This document shows, piece after piece, positions 36,827 to 47,625 of a DNA stretch of 64,000 bases (position 1 is the first letter of the stretch; each line of letters starts with the position of its first letter). The stretch spans positions 1-64,000 of the forward strand of contig JASBUZ010000058.1 of the NCBI GenBank assembly GCA_030147635.1. The letters run 5' to 3'. The stretch comes from Gammaproteobacteria bacterium. Lineage in GTDB: Bacteria; Pseudomonadota; Gammaproteobacteria; Legionellales; Legionellaceae. Position numbers and translations under genes: made by a program. The notes below the pieces were generated by a model. It saw only the letters and a program-made list of their open reading frames with translations. It made no database searches and was not told the DNA's origin.

Positions 36827-37486
36827 ATGCGCTTCATAAAAACAATTCGAAAGAGTCAAAATACCATGAGAAATCAGCCTCTGCATCCACATACTGCAGC
36901 TATCAATAGCAAACAAAAAAATCTCTCGAAAATCGCGCGACATAAAGCGCTGGCCTGGCTTACTGAACAATTTCCTAAAGCATTCGACAACAGTACACAA
37001 ATTCAACCACTTAAGGTTGGCATCCTCGATGACATCTTATTGCATGCAGAGCAAGCTGAAAAAGCAGGCATATCAAAAAGCAAATTACGAGAAGCCGTGG
37101 TTATTTTTACCCGTAGACTCGACTACCTCGCCTGCCTTAAAGCGCGTGAAATGCGCGTTAATTTAAAAGGCGAGCCAACCACCCAAGTCTCTGAGGAAGA
37201 CGCTGAGCGCGCTGCTCTAAAAATTAGACGCCGCATTGAAAAAAGCGCGAAAAATGCGCGAACTACTCCTCCTAAAAAACAAGTCGTCAGCAAGCCCACA
37301 GCAGCTGAGGCTCACGTACCCGAGCCAGCCCCAGCTTTTAGCGCTACAACAAGTGCAGCTCCAACACGCCCTAAATCTGTCACGATTAAACACAAAGCAG
37401 CTCGGACTTTTGACCCTAATGCGGTTGCACGCCTCAAAGAAAAATTAGGCATTGTGCAAAAAGAAGAGGCTAGCGCAAATACCTAG
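36827..37486 (+). CDS. proQ: ProQ/FinO family RNA chaperone
   Basis: A 219-residue RNA-binding protein. The FinO domain spans about 30-130 (ARHKALAWLTEQFPKAFD, GILDDILLHAEQAEKAGISKSKLREAVVIFTRRLDYLACLKAREMRVNLKG), followed by a basic linker and a Pro/Ala/Thr-rich part. The tail FDPNAVARLKEKLGI is ProQ-like. Neither ATG (36827 or 36866) has a strong ribosome binding site. ProQ binds structured 3' ends of mRNAs and small RNAs. Confidence 0.85.
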   Translation: MRFIKTIRKSQNTMRNQPLHPHTAAINSKQKNLSKIARHKALAWLTEQFPKAFDNSTQIQPLKVGILDDILLHAEQAEKAGISKSKLREAVVIFTRRLDYLACLKAREMRVNLKGEPTTQVSEEDAERAALKIRRRIEKSAKNARTTPPKKQVVSKPTAAEAHVPEPAPAFSATTSAAPTRPKSVTIKHKAARTFDPNAVARLKEKLGIVQKEEASANT

Positions 37487-37518
37487 CCTCACATGATATC
37501 TTCGGAACAAAAAAATAT

Positions 37519-38718
37519 TTAGTCAGCAATCACAACATCACGATTATTAGCGCGCGCTTCTAATGCTGCAACAGCGGGAAGCGTTTGTCCTTCTAAATAC
37601 TCAAGAAAAGCACCACCACCGGTTGAAATATAAGAAATTTGCCCAGTTAAATCATACTGGTCAATTGCTGCTAGCGTATCGCCGCCCCCTGCGATGCTGA
37701 ACGCATCACTTTTAGCAATCGCAATGGCAAGTGCGCGAGTGCCGTAAGAAAACTGTGGAAACTCAAAGACACCAACAGGACCATTCCAAATAATGGTGTT
37801 AGCGGCATCCAGCACATCCACATAACGCGCTACAGTCTCAGGTCCAATATCTAAAATCATGTCATCTTCTGCCACTTGCGAGAGCGCCTTATTGAAGGCA
37901 GGACAGCTATCACTAAAGGATTTACTCACCACTACATCAGAAGGCAGAGGTACTTCACACCCAGCTTCTTTCGCAAGCTCAAGAATCTCTTTAGCTTCAT
38001 TCAAAAGTTCATGCTCACATAGCGAAACACCCACTTCATGGCCTTGCGCTTTCAAAAATGTACTGGCAATGCCACCGCCTGGAATCAAAACGTCAACCAT
38101 TTTGACCAGTTGCTTCAATAAGGAAAGCTTGGACGATACTTTTCCGCCACCAACTATGGCAACAATAGGTTTTTCTGGTGCACGCAAGACGCGCTGCAAT
38201 GCATCCAGCTCACGAACCAACAAAGGGCCCGCAACTGAGACCGGCGCATACTTAGCGACACCGCAAGTTGAAGCCTGTGCTCGATGCGCCGTACCAAAAG
38301 CATCCATCACGAACACATCACATAAAGCCGCCAAGCGACGTGCCAACGCCTCATCATCTGCTTTTTCACCTGGGTTGAAACGTACGTTTTCACACACCAC
38401 AAGCTCACCTGGCTCACAGTCAACACCATCGAGATAGTCAGTCACAAAACGTACTGGGTATTTGAGCTCTTTTGCCAAATAATCTGCTACCGGCTCCAAT
38501 GAGAAACGCTTGTCATAAACGCCCTCTTCAGGACGCCCCAAGTGCGACAGAACAATCACAGCAGCACCAGCTTGGAGTGCCTCATTTAAAGTCGGCAAAC
38601 CAGATTGAAGGCGTTGATCGCTATTGATAATCCCTTCTTTAATCGGCACATTAAAATCTTCACGAATCAACACACGCTTATCACGCAGTTCAATATCGCC
38701 CATTTTGATCATATTCAT
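37519..38718 (-). CDS. pgk: Phosphoglycerate kinase
   Basis: Transfers a phosphate between 1,3-bisphosphoglycerate and ADP. The roughly 400-residue protein has [12 protein letters not shown] at the N-terminus, [39 protein letters not shown] and the C-terminal [12 protein letters not shown] 38718 is used because AAGGA lies six bases upstream; ATG 38724 touches the site. Third of the tkt-gap-pgk operon. Confidence 0.96.
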   Translation of the reverse strand: MNMIKMGDIELRDKRVLIREDFNVPIKEGIINSDQRLQSGLPTLNEALQAGAAVIVLSHLGRPEEGVYDKRFSLEPVADYLAKELKYPVRFVTDYLDGVDCEPGELVVCENVRFNPGEKADDEALARRLAALCDVFVMDAFGTAHRAQASTCGVAKYAPVSVAGPLLVRELDALQRVLRAPEKPIVAIVGGGKVSSKLSLLKQLVKMVDVLIPGGGIASTFLKAQGHEVGVSLCEHELLNEAKEILELAKEAGCEVPLPSDVVVSKSFSDSCPAFNKALSQVAEDDMILDIGPETVARYVDVLDAANTIIWNGPVGVFEFPQFSYGTRALAIAIAKSDAFSIAGGGDTLAAIDQYDLTGQISYISTGGGAFLEYLEGQTLPAVAALEARANNRDVVIAD

Positions 38719-38727
38719 GGCCATTCC

Positions 38728-39720
38728 TTAAAGGTTCATCATATGGGCAGCTGTATCCAACATTCGGTTAGAGAAGCCCCACTCATTATCGTACCATGCA
38801 ACCACTTTAACTAAATCGCCCAGAACTCTCGTCTGTGTGACATCAAAAACCGCAGAGGCTGGATAATGATTAAAGTCACACGAAACCAATGGCTCTTCAT
38901 TCACGTGTAACACGTCACTCTTAGCCGCCATCATAACGGCGTTGACTTCTTCAACTGTAGTTGGTCTTCCACTCACAAACGTCAAGTCAATGACAGATAC
39001 ATTCTGTGTTGGAACCCGCATGGCGAATCCGTCCAGTTTACCAGCGAGCTCTGGCAAAACCAAGCCAACCGCACTTGCCGCCCCAGTCTTAGTCGGGATA
39101 ATCGAATGTGCTGCAGCACGCGCGCGACGTGCATCCCGGTGATGGCCATCCAACAGCAACTGATCTTTTGTATAGGCGTGTATGGTATTCAAAAGTCCTG
39201 ATTGAATACCAATAGCTTCATGTAGTGGCTTTACTACGGGGGCTAAGCAATTCGTTGTGCAAGATGCAGCCGAAATGATGGTATCAGTTGGACGAAGCAC
39301 ATCATGGTTTACACCATACACAACCGTTGCATCCACTTCTTGACCAGGCGCAGAGATTAGTACTTTCTTTGCACCAGCTTCGAGATGCTTGGATGCTTCT
39401 GCATGCGTTGTGAAGTGTCCTGTACATTCAAATACCAAGTCGATACCCATCGACTCCCAAGGAAGCTCGCGTGGATCACGTGCCCCTGTAATTTGAATCA
39501 AATGATCATCAATTCTTAGATTGCCTCCTTCAACAGCGACTTCATGCGGAAAACGCCCATGTGTCGAGTCATATTTAGTACAGTGCGCTGTGCTCTCAAC
39601 CCCTGAAGAATCATTGATGGCAACCACTTCAAACTCATCTAAACGTCCTGATTCAAAAATTGAACGCAATACACAACGTCCAATTCGTCCATATCCACTA
39701 ATTGCAACACGTCTTGTCAT
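38728..39720 (-). CDS. gap: Glyceraldehyde-3-phosphate dehydrogenase (gap/epd type)
   Basis: A 330-residue NAD-dependent dehydrogenase with [12 protein letters not shown], the nucleophile SAASCTTNC (near 153), and the terminal [15 protein letters not shown]. In many gammaproteobacteria the gene between tkt and pgk is epd (erythrose-4-phosphate dehydrogenase); the two enzymes cannot be told apart safely by eye. It overlaps the tkt stop by four bases and precedes pgk by nine. Confidence 0.9.
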   Translation of the reverse strand: MTRRVAISGYGRIGRCVLRSIFESGRLDEFEVVAINDSSGVESTAHCTKYDSTHGRFPHEVAVEGGNLRIDDHLIQITGARDPRELPWESMGIDLVFECTGHFTTHAEASKHLEAGAKKVLISAPGQEVDATVVYGVNHDVLRPTDTIISAASCTTNCLAPVVKPLHEAIGIQSGLLNTIHAYTKDQLLLDGHHRDARRARAAAHSIIPTKTGAASAVGLVLPELAGKLDGFAMRVPTQNVSVIDLTFVSGRPTTVEEVNAVMMAAKSDVLHVNEEPLVSCDFNHYPASAVFDVTQTRVLGDLVKVVAWYDNEWGFSNRMLDTAAHMMNL

Positions 39721-41732
39721 GACTCACATTTCTCCGAAAAAAAGACTTGAACGGCTTGTACCACACGCTGAACGGTCATCCCCATAGCTTCAAGCACATC
39801 ATTTAAAGGTGCCGATACACCAAAAGTATCAAGACCTATCACAGTTCCTTCATATCCCACAAACTGATGCCAACTGCTGCCAACAGCTGCCTCAATCGCA
39901 ACCCGATTCGCCACAGCCTTCGGCAATACCATTTCTTGATAAGCCGCAGACTGTCTTAAAAACTGCTCAACACATGGCATAGAAACGACGCGGACTTTTA
40001 TCCCACGCTGTGCTAGTAGCTCTTCGGCTTCAAGTGCTAACTGCACTTCCGAACCTGTAGCAAGCAAAATTACGTCCGGCATCCCCTGTGTATCTTTTAG
40101 GATATATCCGCCTCGCTTCATTAAGGCTACATCAGCTTTATTATGCGAAAGTGCTGGTAAATTCTGCCTCGACAGTAAGATGCAAGATGGTCCAGCTACT
40201 TGCAATAAGGCCTGTTGCCAAGCAGTCGCTGTTTCAGCTAAATCTGCTGGCCGCCAAACATCTAAACCGGGCATCACTCGAAGACTTGCAATATGTTCAA
40301 TCGGCTGGTGCGTCGGACCATCTTCACCTAATCCTATTGAATCGTGAGTATATACAAATACCACTCGCAGCTTCATCAGTGCTGCAAGTCTCACTGCCGC
40401 ACGTGCATAGTCAGAAAAAACAAGGAAAGTGCCTCCATAAGGAATAATTCCCCCATGAAGTGCCATACCATTCATCATGGCAGACATGCCAAACTCACGT
40501 ACGCCATAATGCAAATAATTACCGTCCCAATTTGTTTTAGATAAGGCTTTACTGCCAGACCAATCCGTATTGTTGGAGCCTGTTAAATCTGCAGAGCCGC
40601 CTAAAAGCTCTGGTAAGTGTGCCGCATAGTGATTGATACATTGCTGTGAGGCCTTTCGGGTTGCAAGCGCTTTTCGCTCACCACAGCATGCTTCAATAAA
40701 AGCATCACTCACCTCATGCCACGTGTCGGGCAAGTCCCCGTTAGCAACCCGCAGTAACTCAGCATACTGTTCAGGATGACTAGCTTCATATGCATAAGCC
40801 TGTTCAAGCCACGCATCTTCTAAGCGTTTACCCTCCTCCGTGTGGGACCATGCACAATAAAGCGCATCCGGAATTTCGAACGGAGCATAGGGCCAATCTA
40901 AACGAAGACGCAGCTGAGCAATATCTTCAGCCCCTAAGGGTGCGCCATGCACAACTTCACTGCCAGCTTGTTCTGAGCCATATCCAATGACTGTTTTACA
41001 AATAATTAAGCTTGGTTTTTTAGTCTCATCCCGTGCTGCTTTGATGGCTTCTTCAATTGCCGCTGTATCATGTCCATCAATCGCTTCTATCACATGCCAG
41101 TCATAAGCTCTAAAACGTTCTGCTGTGTTATCAGTAAACCAAGTATCAATTTGCCCATCGATAGAAATACCATTGGCGTCATAAAATACAATCAAACGGC
41201 CCAGCCCAAGTGTACCCGCTAAAGAACATGCCTCATGAGAAACTCCCTCCATCAAGCAACCATCTCCGGCAAAAACATAGGTAAAATGATTGATTAGGCT
41301 AATATTTTGCTTATTAAATCGTGCTGCAAGTTGCCTTTCTGCAACCGCCATGCCAACAGCTGTGGCAAGGCCTTGTCCGAGAGGCCCGGTTGTTGTTTCA
41401 ACGCCTGGCGTCTCAAGTCGTTCCGGATGCCCCGGTGTTTTAGAGTGAAGCTGCCGGAATTGCTTCAAATCTTCGAGGCTCACATCATAGCCCGTAAGAT
41501 GTAGAAGCGCGTACAGCAGCATAGAGCCATGGCCATTGGACAGCACAAACCTATCTCTATCAAACCAGTCCGGATTTTGTGGGTTATGCTTCAGGAATTT
41601 CGTCCAAAGTACAGTTGCAATATCTGCCATGCCAAGCGGCATGCCAGGGTGCCCAGACTGTGCTGCTTGCACTGCATCAACACTTAAAAAGCGGACAGCT
41701 GAGGCAAGTTCATTGAGTGGTGGCATCAACAC
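39717..41732 (-). CDS. tkt: Transketolase
   Basis: A thiamine-diphosphate enzyme of the pentose phosphate pathway. The 671-residue protein has [26 protein letters not shown], the TPP motif [13 protein letters not shown] with the NG pair, [16 protein letters not shown] and the [18 protein letters not shown] loop. It begins the operon tkt-gap-pgk and overlaps gap by four bases. Divergent from the membrane protein at 41873. Confidence 0.97.
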   Translation of the reverse strand: MLMPPLNELASAVRFLSVDAVQAAQSGHPGMPLGMADIATVLWTKFLKHNPQNPDWFDRDRFVLSNGHGSMLLYALLHLTGYDVSLEDLKQFRQLHSKTPGHPERLETPGVETTTGPLGQGLATAVGMAVAERQLAARFNKQNISLINHFTYVFAGDGCLMEGVSHEACSLAGTLGLGRLIVFYDANGISIDGQIDTWFTDNTAERFRAYDWHVIEAIDGHDTAAIEEAIKAARDETKKPSLIICKTVIGYGSEQAGSEVVHGAPLGAEDIAQLRLRLDWPYAPFEIPDALYCAWSHTEEGKRLEDAWLEQAYAYEASHPEQYAELLRVANGDLPDTWHEVSDAFIEACCGERKALATRKASQQCINHYAAHLPELLGGSADLTGSNNTDWSGSKALSKTNWDGNYLHYGVREFGMSAMMNGMALHGGIIPYGGTFLVFSDYARAAVRLAALMKLRVVFVYTHDSIGLGEDGPTHQPIEHIASLRVMPGLDVWRPADLAETATAWQQALLQVAGPSCILLSRQNLPALSHNKADVALMKRGGYILKDTQGMPDVILLATGSEVQLALEAEELLAQRGIKVRVVSMPCVEQFLRQSAAYQEMVLPKAVANRVAIEAAVGSSWHQFVGYEGTVIGLDTFGVSAPLNDVLEAMGMTVQRVVQAVQVFFSEKCES

Positions 41733-41872
41733 GTCCCTAGTTGTAGTAAAAGGGCCCTATTGTCACCTAGAACCAAAACCTCGGCAAGCCCATACGGAAA
41801 ATCCACTAAAAACACTGTTTTTCCTGTTCACTTATGATACAATGCGTGCACTAACCAACACACGAATGAGCA

Positions 41873-43054
41873 ATGCCTTTAATTCTTAAACAACTTGAAA
41901 TACAAAAGATCATTACTCCAGGAAAAAGCTGGGACCAAGCCAATTTTTCACGCCTTGCTGAAAATGCTTGGCTTTGGCGCGTTCAGTATCGCGCTTATTG
42001 TGCACATTTGATTGCGCACTTTAACCAATCCACACAAGAGAACGAAGAAACTCGAAAAACGCTTGAAACGGCCCTTTTCATGGCGGAACTGCTTGAATCC
42101 CTACATGAGCGTCTCAATGAAATACCTGCTAAAGCTAAATTCAGTCAAGATAAGGCCATACTTAAAGCGTTACTCAGGCAGCCCCCAGATGGCGTTCCAA
42201 AAGAGGTTTTCAATTTACCAGGTCTTGTGCAATACGGCACATTTAACTCTGATACTACCAGGCTACTCATCGGTAATGTACGACGAGTTGGCGTAGGTCT
42301 GCTTGCCTTCCCCGAAACTTATGGCAACAACTTCACACTCACTGAGCAGCTCGTACAGTTTATGGGACCTATTTTAACGATTGCAGGCTTTTTGATTTAT
42401 CTGCCACGAACAATTGTAAATGGTTTTGTGCTGCCCAAGCGCCTGCTGGAAAATCAAGAAATTGAGCTCAGCTCCCGCTTCCAAGCACATTGCGAAATTG
42501 ACGACAGATTGTTTAATCTCATCAACGACTTTCCGTCTGTACTTGCTGGGTTTATCACGGTTTGTCTCCTAACAACTCCAACCTTATGGCTTGCAGCTTA
42601 CATGACCGCAGCGGTCAAGCTCTGTGAAGTTATCTTCGCTGCTACAAAAAGCCACTATGATGTATCACGCCTCTATGCAATGCGAGCTGAATATGACCAA
42701 CACCAAAATTTGACTGAAGCAGATAAAGATTTTTTGAAGCAATTGGATTCAAGCATTGCCTATACCCAAGGCGTACGCAATACCAATACGGCCATGCATG
42801 GCCTGTTACTGCCCTGTTTGATTGCCTTTATCCCTCAGGTCATGATGTTGCACCCTGCCGTTCCTATCGTTGCTGCTATTTCTGCCTTTACCTTGGTCTG
42901 CCTGCGATTTTCTGAGTTCCGTGATTTTTGGATAGCGGAACCGCCCCCGCAAGATAATTTAAAGGTTTTAAGCCATGACCCGCGCTTTTTTAAATCAACC
43001 ACGGAAGAGCTGGCAAATAGTCAGGAAACTCACGATACAAACCTGACATTTTAG
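41873..43054 (+). CDS. Multi-pass membrane protein of unknown function next to dotD
   Basis: A 393-residue protein with no signal peptide, an N-terminal helical domain (1-150), then hydrophobic segments at about 158-180 (FMGPILTIAGFLIYL), 220-245 (FPSVLAGFITVCLLTTPTLWLAAYM) and 305-345. An acidic, polar tail follows (FKSTTEELANSQETHDTNLTF). I do not recognise the family. It ends 64 bases before dotD on the same strand. Position and design are compatible with a Dot/Icm substrate or accessory protein. Confidence 0.65.
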   Translation: MPLILKQLEIQKIITPGKSWDQANFSRLAENAWLWRVQYRAYCAHLIAHFNQSTQENEETRKTLETALFMAELLESLHERLNEIPAKAKFSQDKAILKALLRQPPDGVPKEVFNLPGLVQYGTFNSDTTRLLIGNVRRVGVGLLAFPETYGNNFTLTEQLVQFMGPILTIAGFLIYLPRTIVNGFVLPKRLLENQEIELSSRFQAHCEIDDRLFNLINDFPSVLAGFITVCLLTTPTLWLAAYMTAAVKLCEVIFAATKSHYDVSRLYAMRAEYDQHQNLTEADKDFLKQLDSSIAYTQGVRNTNTAMHGLLLPCLIAFIPQVMMLHPAVPIVAAISAFTLVCLRFSEFRDFWIAEPPPQDNLKVLSHDPRFFKSTTEELANSQETHDTNLTF

Positions 43055-43117
43055 ACTTGACAAGACAGATGCCTCCTGTTTCAATCTAAGTCAGTCTAAA
43101 TGGTCTAAGCGTCGTTC

Positions 43118-43603
43118 ATGAAAACTAAGCATTTCCTGCTTTTCGTGTTGATTTCATCCCTAACTGCTTGTACGTCAGTGACGTATAAAAAGCCGCCATA
43201 CAACGCGCCTAGTGATGACGCAACGATTAAGCTTGCTGAAGCAGCAACCTCGGTCAGTGGCTCTATGCTTGAAATGGCGCGAGTTGAAAAAGTTGTAATA
43301 CCTCCAAGCGCTGACAATCTTCAGACCATTCCAAGCTCGCAAAGCTTGCTAACCCATGCATCTGTCGACTGGGCAGGCCCCATTGGTGAGCTCACGGAGC
43401 GCCTCGCTAAAGCTGCCAATTATCGCTTACGCGTTTTGGGCCATCCACCACCTATTCCTGTGCTCATCAGCTTAAATACTAAAGATCGCTCACTTGCTGA
43501 AATTTTACGAGACATTGACTATCAAGCGGGCCAAAAAGCTTCTATTCATGTTTACCCTAACAATCAGGTCGTTGAATTACGCTATGCAAAAACTTATTCG
43601 TAA
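43118..43603 (+). CDS. dotD: Dot/Icm outer-membrane lipoprotein DotD
   Basis: DotD is a periplasmic-facing lipoprotein that helps place DotH in the outer-membrane core of the Dot/Icm machine. The 161-residue protein has a lipobox (SSLTAC, Cys18) and the DotD body SVDWAGPIGELTERLAKAANYRLRVLGHPPPIPVLISL. The length matches the Legionella protein. Its last 20 bases overlap the dotC start, so dotD-dotC are translated together. Confidence 0.93.
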   Translation: MKTKHFLLFVLISSLTACTSVTYKKPPYNAPSDDATIKLAEAATSVSGSMLEMARVEKVVIPPSADNLQTIPSSQSLLTHASVDWAGPIGELTERLAKAANYRLRVLGHPPPIPVLISLNTKDRSLAEILRDIDYQAGQKASIHVYPNNQVVELRYAKTYS

Positions 43604-44510
43604 TCTACTGATTGTCTTGTTTGTAGGCCTTGCAGCCTGCACACCAAGAGCCTATAACACCCCTATGGGGGACACAACCTCTTTGGCTGGCCTAAAAGCG
43701 ATGGCATCCACCAAAAAAGCCAGCGAACACAAGACAACTAAAGAGTCACAGGGAAAAATTCGCAATATGGCACTCCGTGAAACAGCCTTGAGCCTTGGTG
43801 CACAATCAGGTCTTGCGGCACGTGCCAAAAGTATTGATGAGCAGTTGGTCAAGCAAACCCGAAATCTTGACGCCATTTTCGACTTTAAATCCCTCATCCT
43901 GGATAGCAATGTTCTCCCTCCTGTTTTGTTACAGGGAGACAACACCCTGAATCTTGCAAGCGGGCAAGTCATTCGCGTATCCAACAGAACCTATAAACTC
44001 GCCAAACAAGCACGTTTTATCACAACTCCGCCTAACTGGCGACAATACCTCTGGCTAGACTACAAAAAACCCGATGAACCACATACCAGTATGCTGCCCA
44101 ATACCAAAGAAGAGCGCCAAGTTTGGTGTTATTACGTTGAGAAGGGCTGGCAAAATGGTGTTGAGCAGGCGGATACCATCCTCAGTGAGAATATTGCGCG
44201 CATTAAAGAAGATTTCACTGGCATGATTTTATATCGAAAATTGCTTGCTATGAACATGGTATCAGCACCTTACGTCTCGCATACCGATCTTGGGGTAACT
44301 GGTAACGGTGATGAACTCCACATTGATGATCGTGTACTCCGTATCACAGCCTTGCCAGCCTTAAACGTTAACAGCGAAGAGTGGCGAGCAGCAGTTGCTA
44401 AAGATGAGCAAAGCTTGAAAGAGCTAAATCAAATGGAAAAACGTATTAACGCTGCAAAAGTTGGCGTCAATCATAACGCTTGGCAGCCCGTGATTACGCC
44501 GGTCAATTAA
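43584..44510 (+). CDS. dotC: Dot/Icm outer-membrane lipoprotein DotC
   Basis: DotC is the second lipoprotein needed for assembly of the outer-membrane complex. It is 308 residues with a lipobox (VGLAAC), an Ala/Ser-rich linker, ALRETALSLGAQSGLAARAK, and the conserved WRQYLWLDYKKP and VWCYYVEKGWQNGVEQA. ATG 43584 is inside dotD; the frame extends further upstream but that part is not DotC-like. dotB follows after 23 bases. Confidence 0.93.
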   Translation: MQKLIRNLLIVLFVGLAACTPRAYNTPMGDTTSLAGLKAMASTKKASEHKTTKESQGKIRNMALRETALSLGAQSGLAARAKSIDEQLVKQTRNLDAIFDFKSLILDSNVLPPVLLQGDNTLNLASGQVIRVSNRTYKLAKQARFITTPPNWRQYLWLDYKKPDEPHTSMLPNTKEERQVWCYYVEKGWQNGVEQADTILSENIARIKEDFTGMILYRKLLAMNMVSAPYVSHTDLGVTGNGDELHIDDRVLRITALPALNVNSEEWRAAVAKDEQSLKELNQMEKRINAAKVGVNHNAWQPVITPVN

Positions 44511-44533
44511 ACATTACATTGGGTCACTAACTA

Positions 44534-45673
44534 ATGACTGACGCTCACGATGAACACATTAACTTAATGCCCGATGAACCAACTCGGTTCACCCCAATTT
44601 CAATGGAGCAGCTGCTTGAGCATGCTGAGCGCCTGAACGCTTCCGATGTAACCATTCAAACTGGCTCGCCTGTCTTTGCAGAGGTATACGGCAAATTAAT
44701 ACGCCTTACCAATCGTAAGCTCTCGAATACGGAGCTTGGCGACCTCATTAATGCAATCTATGGCCCCAATGCAACCACACAGCTGCTCTCGGGAAAAGAC
44801 ATTGACACACATTATGAATTTCGGCCAAACCGTGGTGTTCGCTATCGCTATCGTGTCAATGGCACGGCCTGCTTGGTAGAAGGGCATGATGCGATCCAAA
44901 TTACACTTAGAACCATTCCAACGACGCCACCTAAGCTTGAAACACTTGATTTGCCACAAAATATTCTAGAAGCCATCGCGCCCCAAGAAGGTATAGTTTT
45001 TATCACAGGTGCAACTGGCTCAGGGAAGTCGACCTTACTGGCATCGATTATTCGAGATTTAATTGAAACGGCCGATTCTAACCGTAAGGTGCTTACCTAT
45101 GAAGCACCGATTGAGTTTGTATATGACGAGATTGAAACAATTTCTGCAAGCGTCAGTCAATCAGAAATTCCACGGCACCTCCCTTCATTTGCTGAAGGTG
45201 TTCGAAATGCGCTGCGTCGAAAACCACGTCTCATCATGGTCGGTGAGTGTCGAGATCCTGAAACCATTAGCGCGGCACTTGAAGCGGCTCTCACAGGGCA
45301 TCCGGTGTACACAACGCTACATACCTCAGGTGTTGCCGAAACCATGCGCCGCCTCGTCACCTCTTTTGCAGGCGAAGAGCGCCTTGGACGTACGATTGAT
45401 ATATTAGAAACCATCAGGCTTTGTATCTGGCAAAAACTGGTTCCCACCGTCGATGGTAAACGCGTCCCATTGCGCGAATATCTTATCTTTGATGAGGAAG
45501 CTCGCGATATACTACTAGAAAGCGACCCCAATGAAGTCACCCGAGTCACCCGGAAGCTTGTCCGTGAGCGTGGCCAGCTCATGACCATTGATGCCAAGAA
45601 GAAACTAGACGAAGGTGTTATTGACGAGCGAACCTATAAGCTCATCGTTGCAGGCACAAGAGAGCAAGCATAA
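44534..45673 (+). CDS. dotB: Dot/Icm secretion ATPase DotB
   Basis: DotB is a cytosolic hexameric ATPase of the PilT/VirB11 group that powers substrate export. The 379-residue protein has Walker A GATGSGKST (about 158-166), an Asp box (LIMVGECRDPETISAALEAALTGH) and the His box TLHTSGVAETMRRL. The length matches Legionella DotB. It ends 11 bases before the convergent coiled-coil operon. Confidence 0.95.
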   Translation: MTDAHDEHINLMPDEPTRFTPISMEQLLEHAERLNASDVTIQTGSPVFAEVYGKLIRLTNRKLSNTELGDLINAIYGPNATTQLLSGKDIDTHYEFRPNRGVRYRYRVNGTACLVEGHDAIQITLRTIPTTPPKLETLDLPQNILEAIAPQEGIVFITGATGSGKSTLLASIIRDLIETADSNRKVLTYEAPIEFVYDEIETISASVSQSEIPRHLPSFAEGVRNALRRKPRLIMVGECRDPETISAALEAALTGHPVYTTLHTSGVAETMRRLVTSFAGEERLGRTIDILETIRLCIWQKLVPTVDGKRVPLREYLIFDEEARDILLESDPNEVTRVTRKLVRERGQLMTIDAKKKLDEGVIDERTYKLIVAGTREQA

Positions 45674-45684
45674 ATACCAAACAC

Positions 45685-46707
45685 TCACTGTGGGAAGAAT
45701 GGAAAACGTTCTGAAATCGCTGTATGCCTAGTCGAACTATCTCGATGTCTAAAGAAAGGTAGATTTGATGCTGAGGTGCCTGTCTCATCTAATTCTTTAT
45801 TTGCTCTTCCCACAAACTGCATGGCACGCTCTAGTACATCATCAGCCCGTTCCACAATGCCTTTGGTTGTCTCTGAAATAACAGCCTGCCTTTCTCGCCC
45901 TACCTCCCCTTTGGTTTCCAGGTGTACCAGCAGCTTATCAAGCTCATCAACAAATGTATTTATCTGAATCACATTCCCTTGAAGCTGTCTCTCAAGTGAG
46001 CGCATGTGCACTTCTGAGGCCGCTAATAGGCACATCGTTGAGTCAAGCTCAGGTGCCAATGCTTCTGCAATCTCTCTTTTCTCTTCAGAAAGCAAGGTAT
46101 GTGCCTCATCAAGTAACTCTAAAAGTGCTTGGCTCCTTTGATACAGCACCCGTTCCGATTCACTCACTTGTGGTACTATTGGCTCTAGCGTATCCACAGC
46201 CTTTTTGTAAGTCGCATTAGAGTGAGCCAGCGCCTTGATTTGCTCTTGTAGTGCTTTTTGATCTTGCTCTTCCACTTGATACAGACTAGAGCAAGCTTCC
46301 GTCACTATACTGAGCTGCTTACGTAGCTGCTCAATTGAGTCTATCGATTCTGTCAAAATAGACTCAAGCACTTCCAAAGTTTTTGTATTGATGGTCTGGT
46401 GCGCTTGATAGTGATTAGAAAGAAAATATATACCAATCAAATACAGTGCAAGCAGAGGTAGCACCCAAAGCATGGGTAAGCCAGAAGCGTAAATAGCTCC
46501 CGTACTTACCCCCGAATAAAGTATAAAGAAACCAAGTTTCTTCCACCATGATGCCCCACCATAACTTGCAGCAAATTGATTGAAATGGCTTCTATTTTCC
46601 CGCTGCTTGATGAGGCTGTCCAAAGAGCTACGTAAAACTTCCACCTGAGCACTTTGGTCTTTTAAGCGCATCCGAATTTCACTGGGTGATGGTAACTGAT
46701 GTGTCAT
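45685..46707 (-). CDS. Coiled-coil protein with a hydrophobic hairpin, unknown
   Basis: A 340-residue protein. A short N-terminal coiled coil (1-45) is followed by two hydrophobic segments at about 57-95 (LGFFILYSGVSTGAIYASG, LPMLWVLPLLALYLIGIYFL) and a long helical domain of heptad-like repeats (about 110-310), ending with a basic Ser/Phe tail. I see no known domain. ATG 46707 follows AGGAGGCC. Last gene of the three-gene operon from 48456; convergent with dotB. Confidence 0.7.
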   Translation of the reverse strand: MTHQLPSPSEIRMRLKDQSAQVEVLRSSLDSLIKQRENRSHFNQFAASYGGASWWKKLGFFILYSGVSTGAIYASGLPMLWVLPLLALYLIGIYFLSNHYQAHQTINTKTLEVLESILTESIDSIEQLRKQLSIVTEACSSLYQVEEQDQKALQEQIKALAHSNATYKKAVDTLEPIVPQVSESERVLYQRSQALLELLDEAHTLLSEEKREIAEALAPELDSTMCLLAASEVHMRSLERQLQGNVIQINTFVDELDKLLVHLETKGEVGRERQAVISETTKGIVERADDVLERAMQFVGRANKELDETGTSASNLPFFRHRDSSTRHTAISERFPFFPQ

Positions 46708-46725
46708 AACAAGGCCTCCTAATAG

Positions 46726-47613
46726 TTAAAAAAATCGATTCATCCTGTGCTCTGCGTGCACTTCGGGCTCACCTTCCTTGCACACTCGAAGTGCTTTAAT
46801 TTCCTCAGCTTGAGATTGGTTCTTCAATTTAATACGGCTCAGTTCTTTGGCATAAGCTTCTCCTTTTTCTGTTGCCATTTGTAGGCAAGTCGTCAGCTGC
46901 TCCACTTTGGTTTGTAATGCCTTAAGATGTTCATCTTGATGAGCATGGTCTGCAAGCTGGCTATTAAACCGGGTATTAGCCTGCTCTAACGCACTGGTTA
47001 AAATTATAATTTGCTCACGATACTCAAGCTGGGTTGTTTCTAACTCAGACTTCAGATGATTAAAATTTTCAATAATTTTTTCTAGGTCCCTCGTTCTCTT
47101 TAAAAAGCGACTCATGGTCTTACCAAATTTTTTACGTGTTTCTGTCAGCGTCTTTTTCAGTCCCTCAAGTTCTGAAGATAAATTAGCAATTGTTTCTGCA
47201 GCTGTCTCATTACCTTTTTCCAAGGTTTTGATAAGCCCCAGCAGGATCTGATTCGTTTTTTTCATCTCTTCTGCACGTGCAGCAAAATCAGCACTCAGGC
47301 TGCCAAACTTTAACCGAGATTTATGCGCTTCCTCTAAAACTCGCTCAAGTGCACCAATCGCTTCTTCCCCAAGATTTTCTAAAACTTGGCGACGCACCCT
47401 CCTTGTTTTATCCTGCAGCGCTTCAGCTTGATTCAAATATGAATACTCTCGTGCCGAGCTATCCTTATACTCATTTGGAGCAGGAGGCGTGGGCTGCAAA
47501 AAATAGCCAAAAAGCCCACCAGCACCAAACAAACCCACACCTATTGCATAGGTCGTTAAATCCGTTGTCGCGGCAACCACCGCCGGGGCACCTAAAAGAA
47601 GAGGTAACATCAT
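46726..47613 (-). CDS. Coiled-coil protein with N-terminal membrane module, unknown
   Basis: A 295-residue protein. The N-terminus holds one or two short hydrophobic segments with a Gly-rich stretch (TYAIGVGLFGAGG, 21-33), a Pro linker, then some 230 residues of nearly uninterrupted coiled coil (Leu/Glu/Lys heptads from about 60 to 275). The Gly-rich part resembles residues 236-248 of the preceding gene's product. AGGAG lies three bases before ATG 47613 and six before the next ATG (47610), which may be the true start. Confidence 0.7.
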   Translation of the reverse strand: MMLPLLLGAPAVVAATTDLTTYAIGVGLFGAGGLFGYFLQPTPPAPNEYKDSSAREYSYLNQAEALQDKTRRVRRQVLENLGEEAIGALERVLEEAHKSRLKFGSLSADFAARAEEMKKTNQILLGLIKTLEKGNETAAETIANLSSELEGLKKTLTETRKKFGKTMSRFLKRTRDLEKIIENFNHLKSELETTQLEYREQIIILTSALEQANTRFNSQLADHAHQDEHLKALQTKVEQLTTCLQMATEKGEAYAKELSRIKLKNQSQAEEIKALRVCKEGEPEVHAEHRMNRFF

Positions 47614-47625
47614 TGTCTCCTGTTG

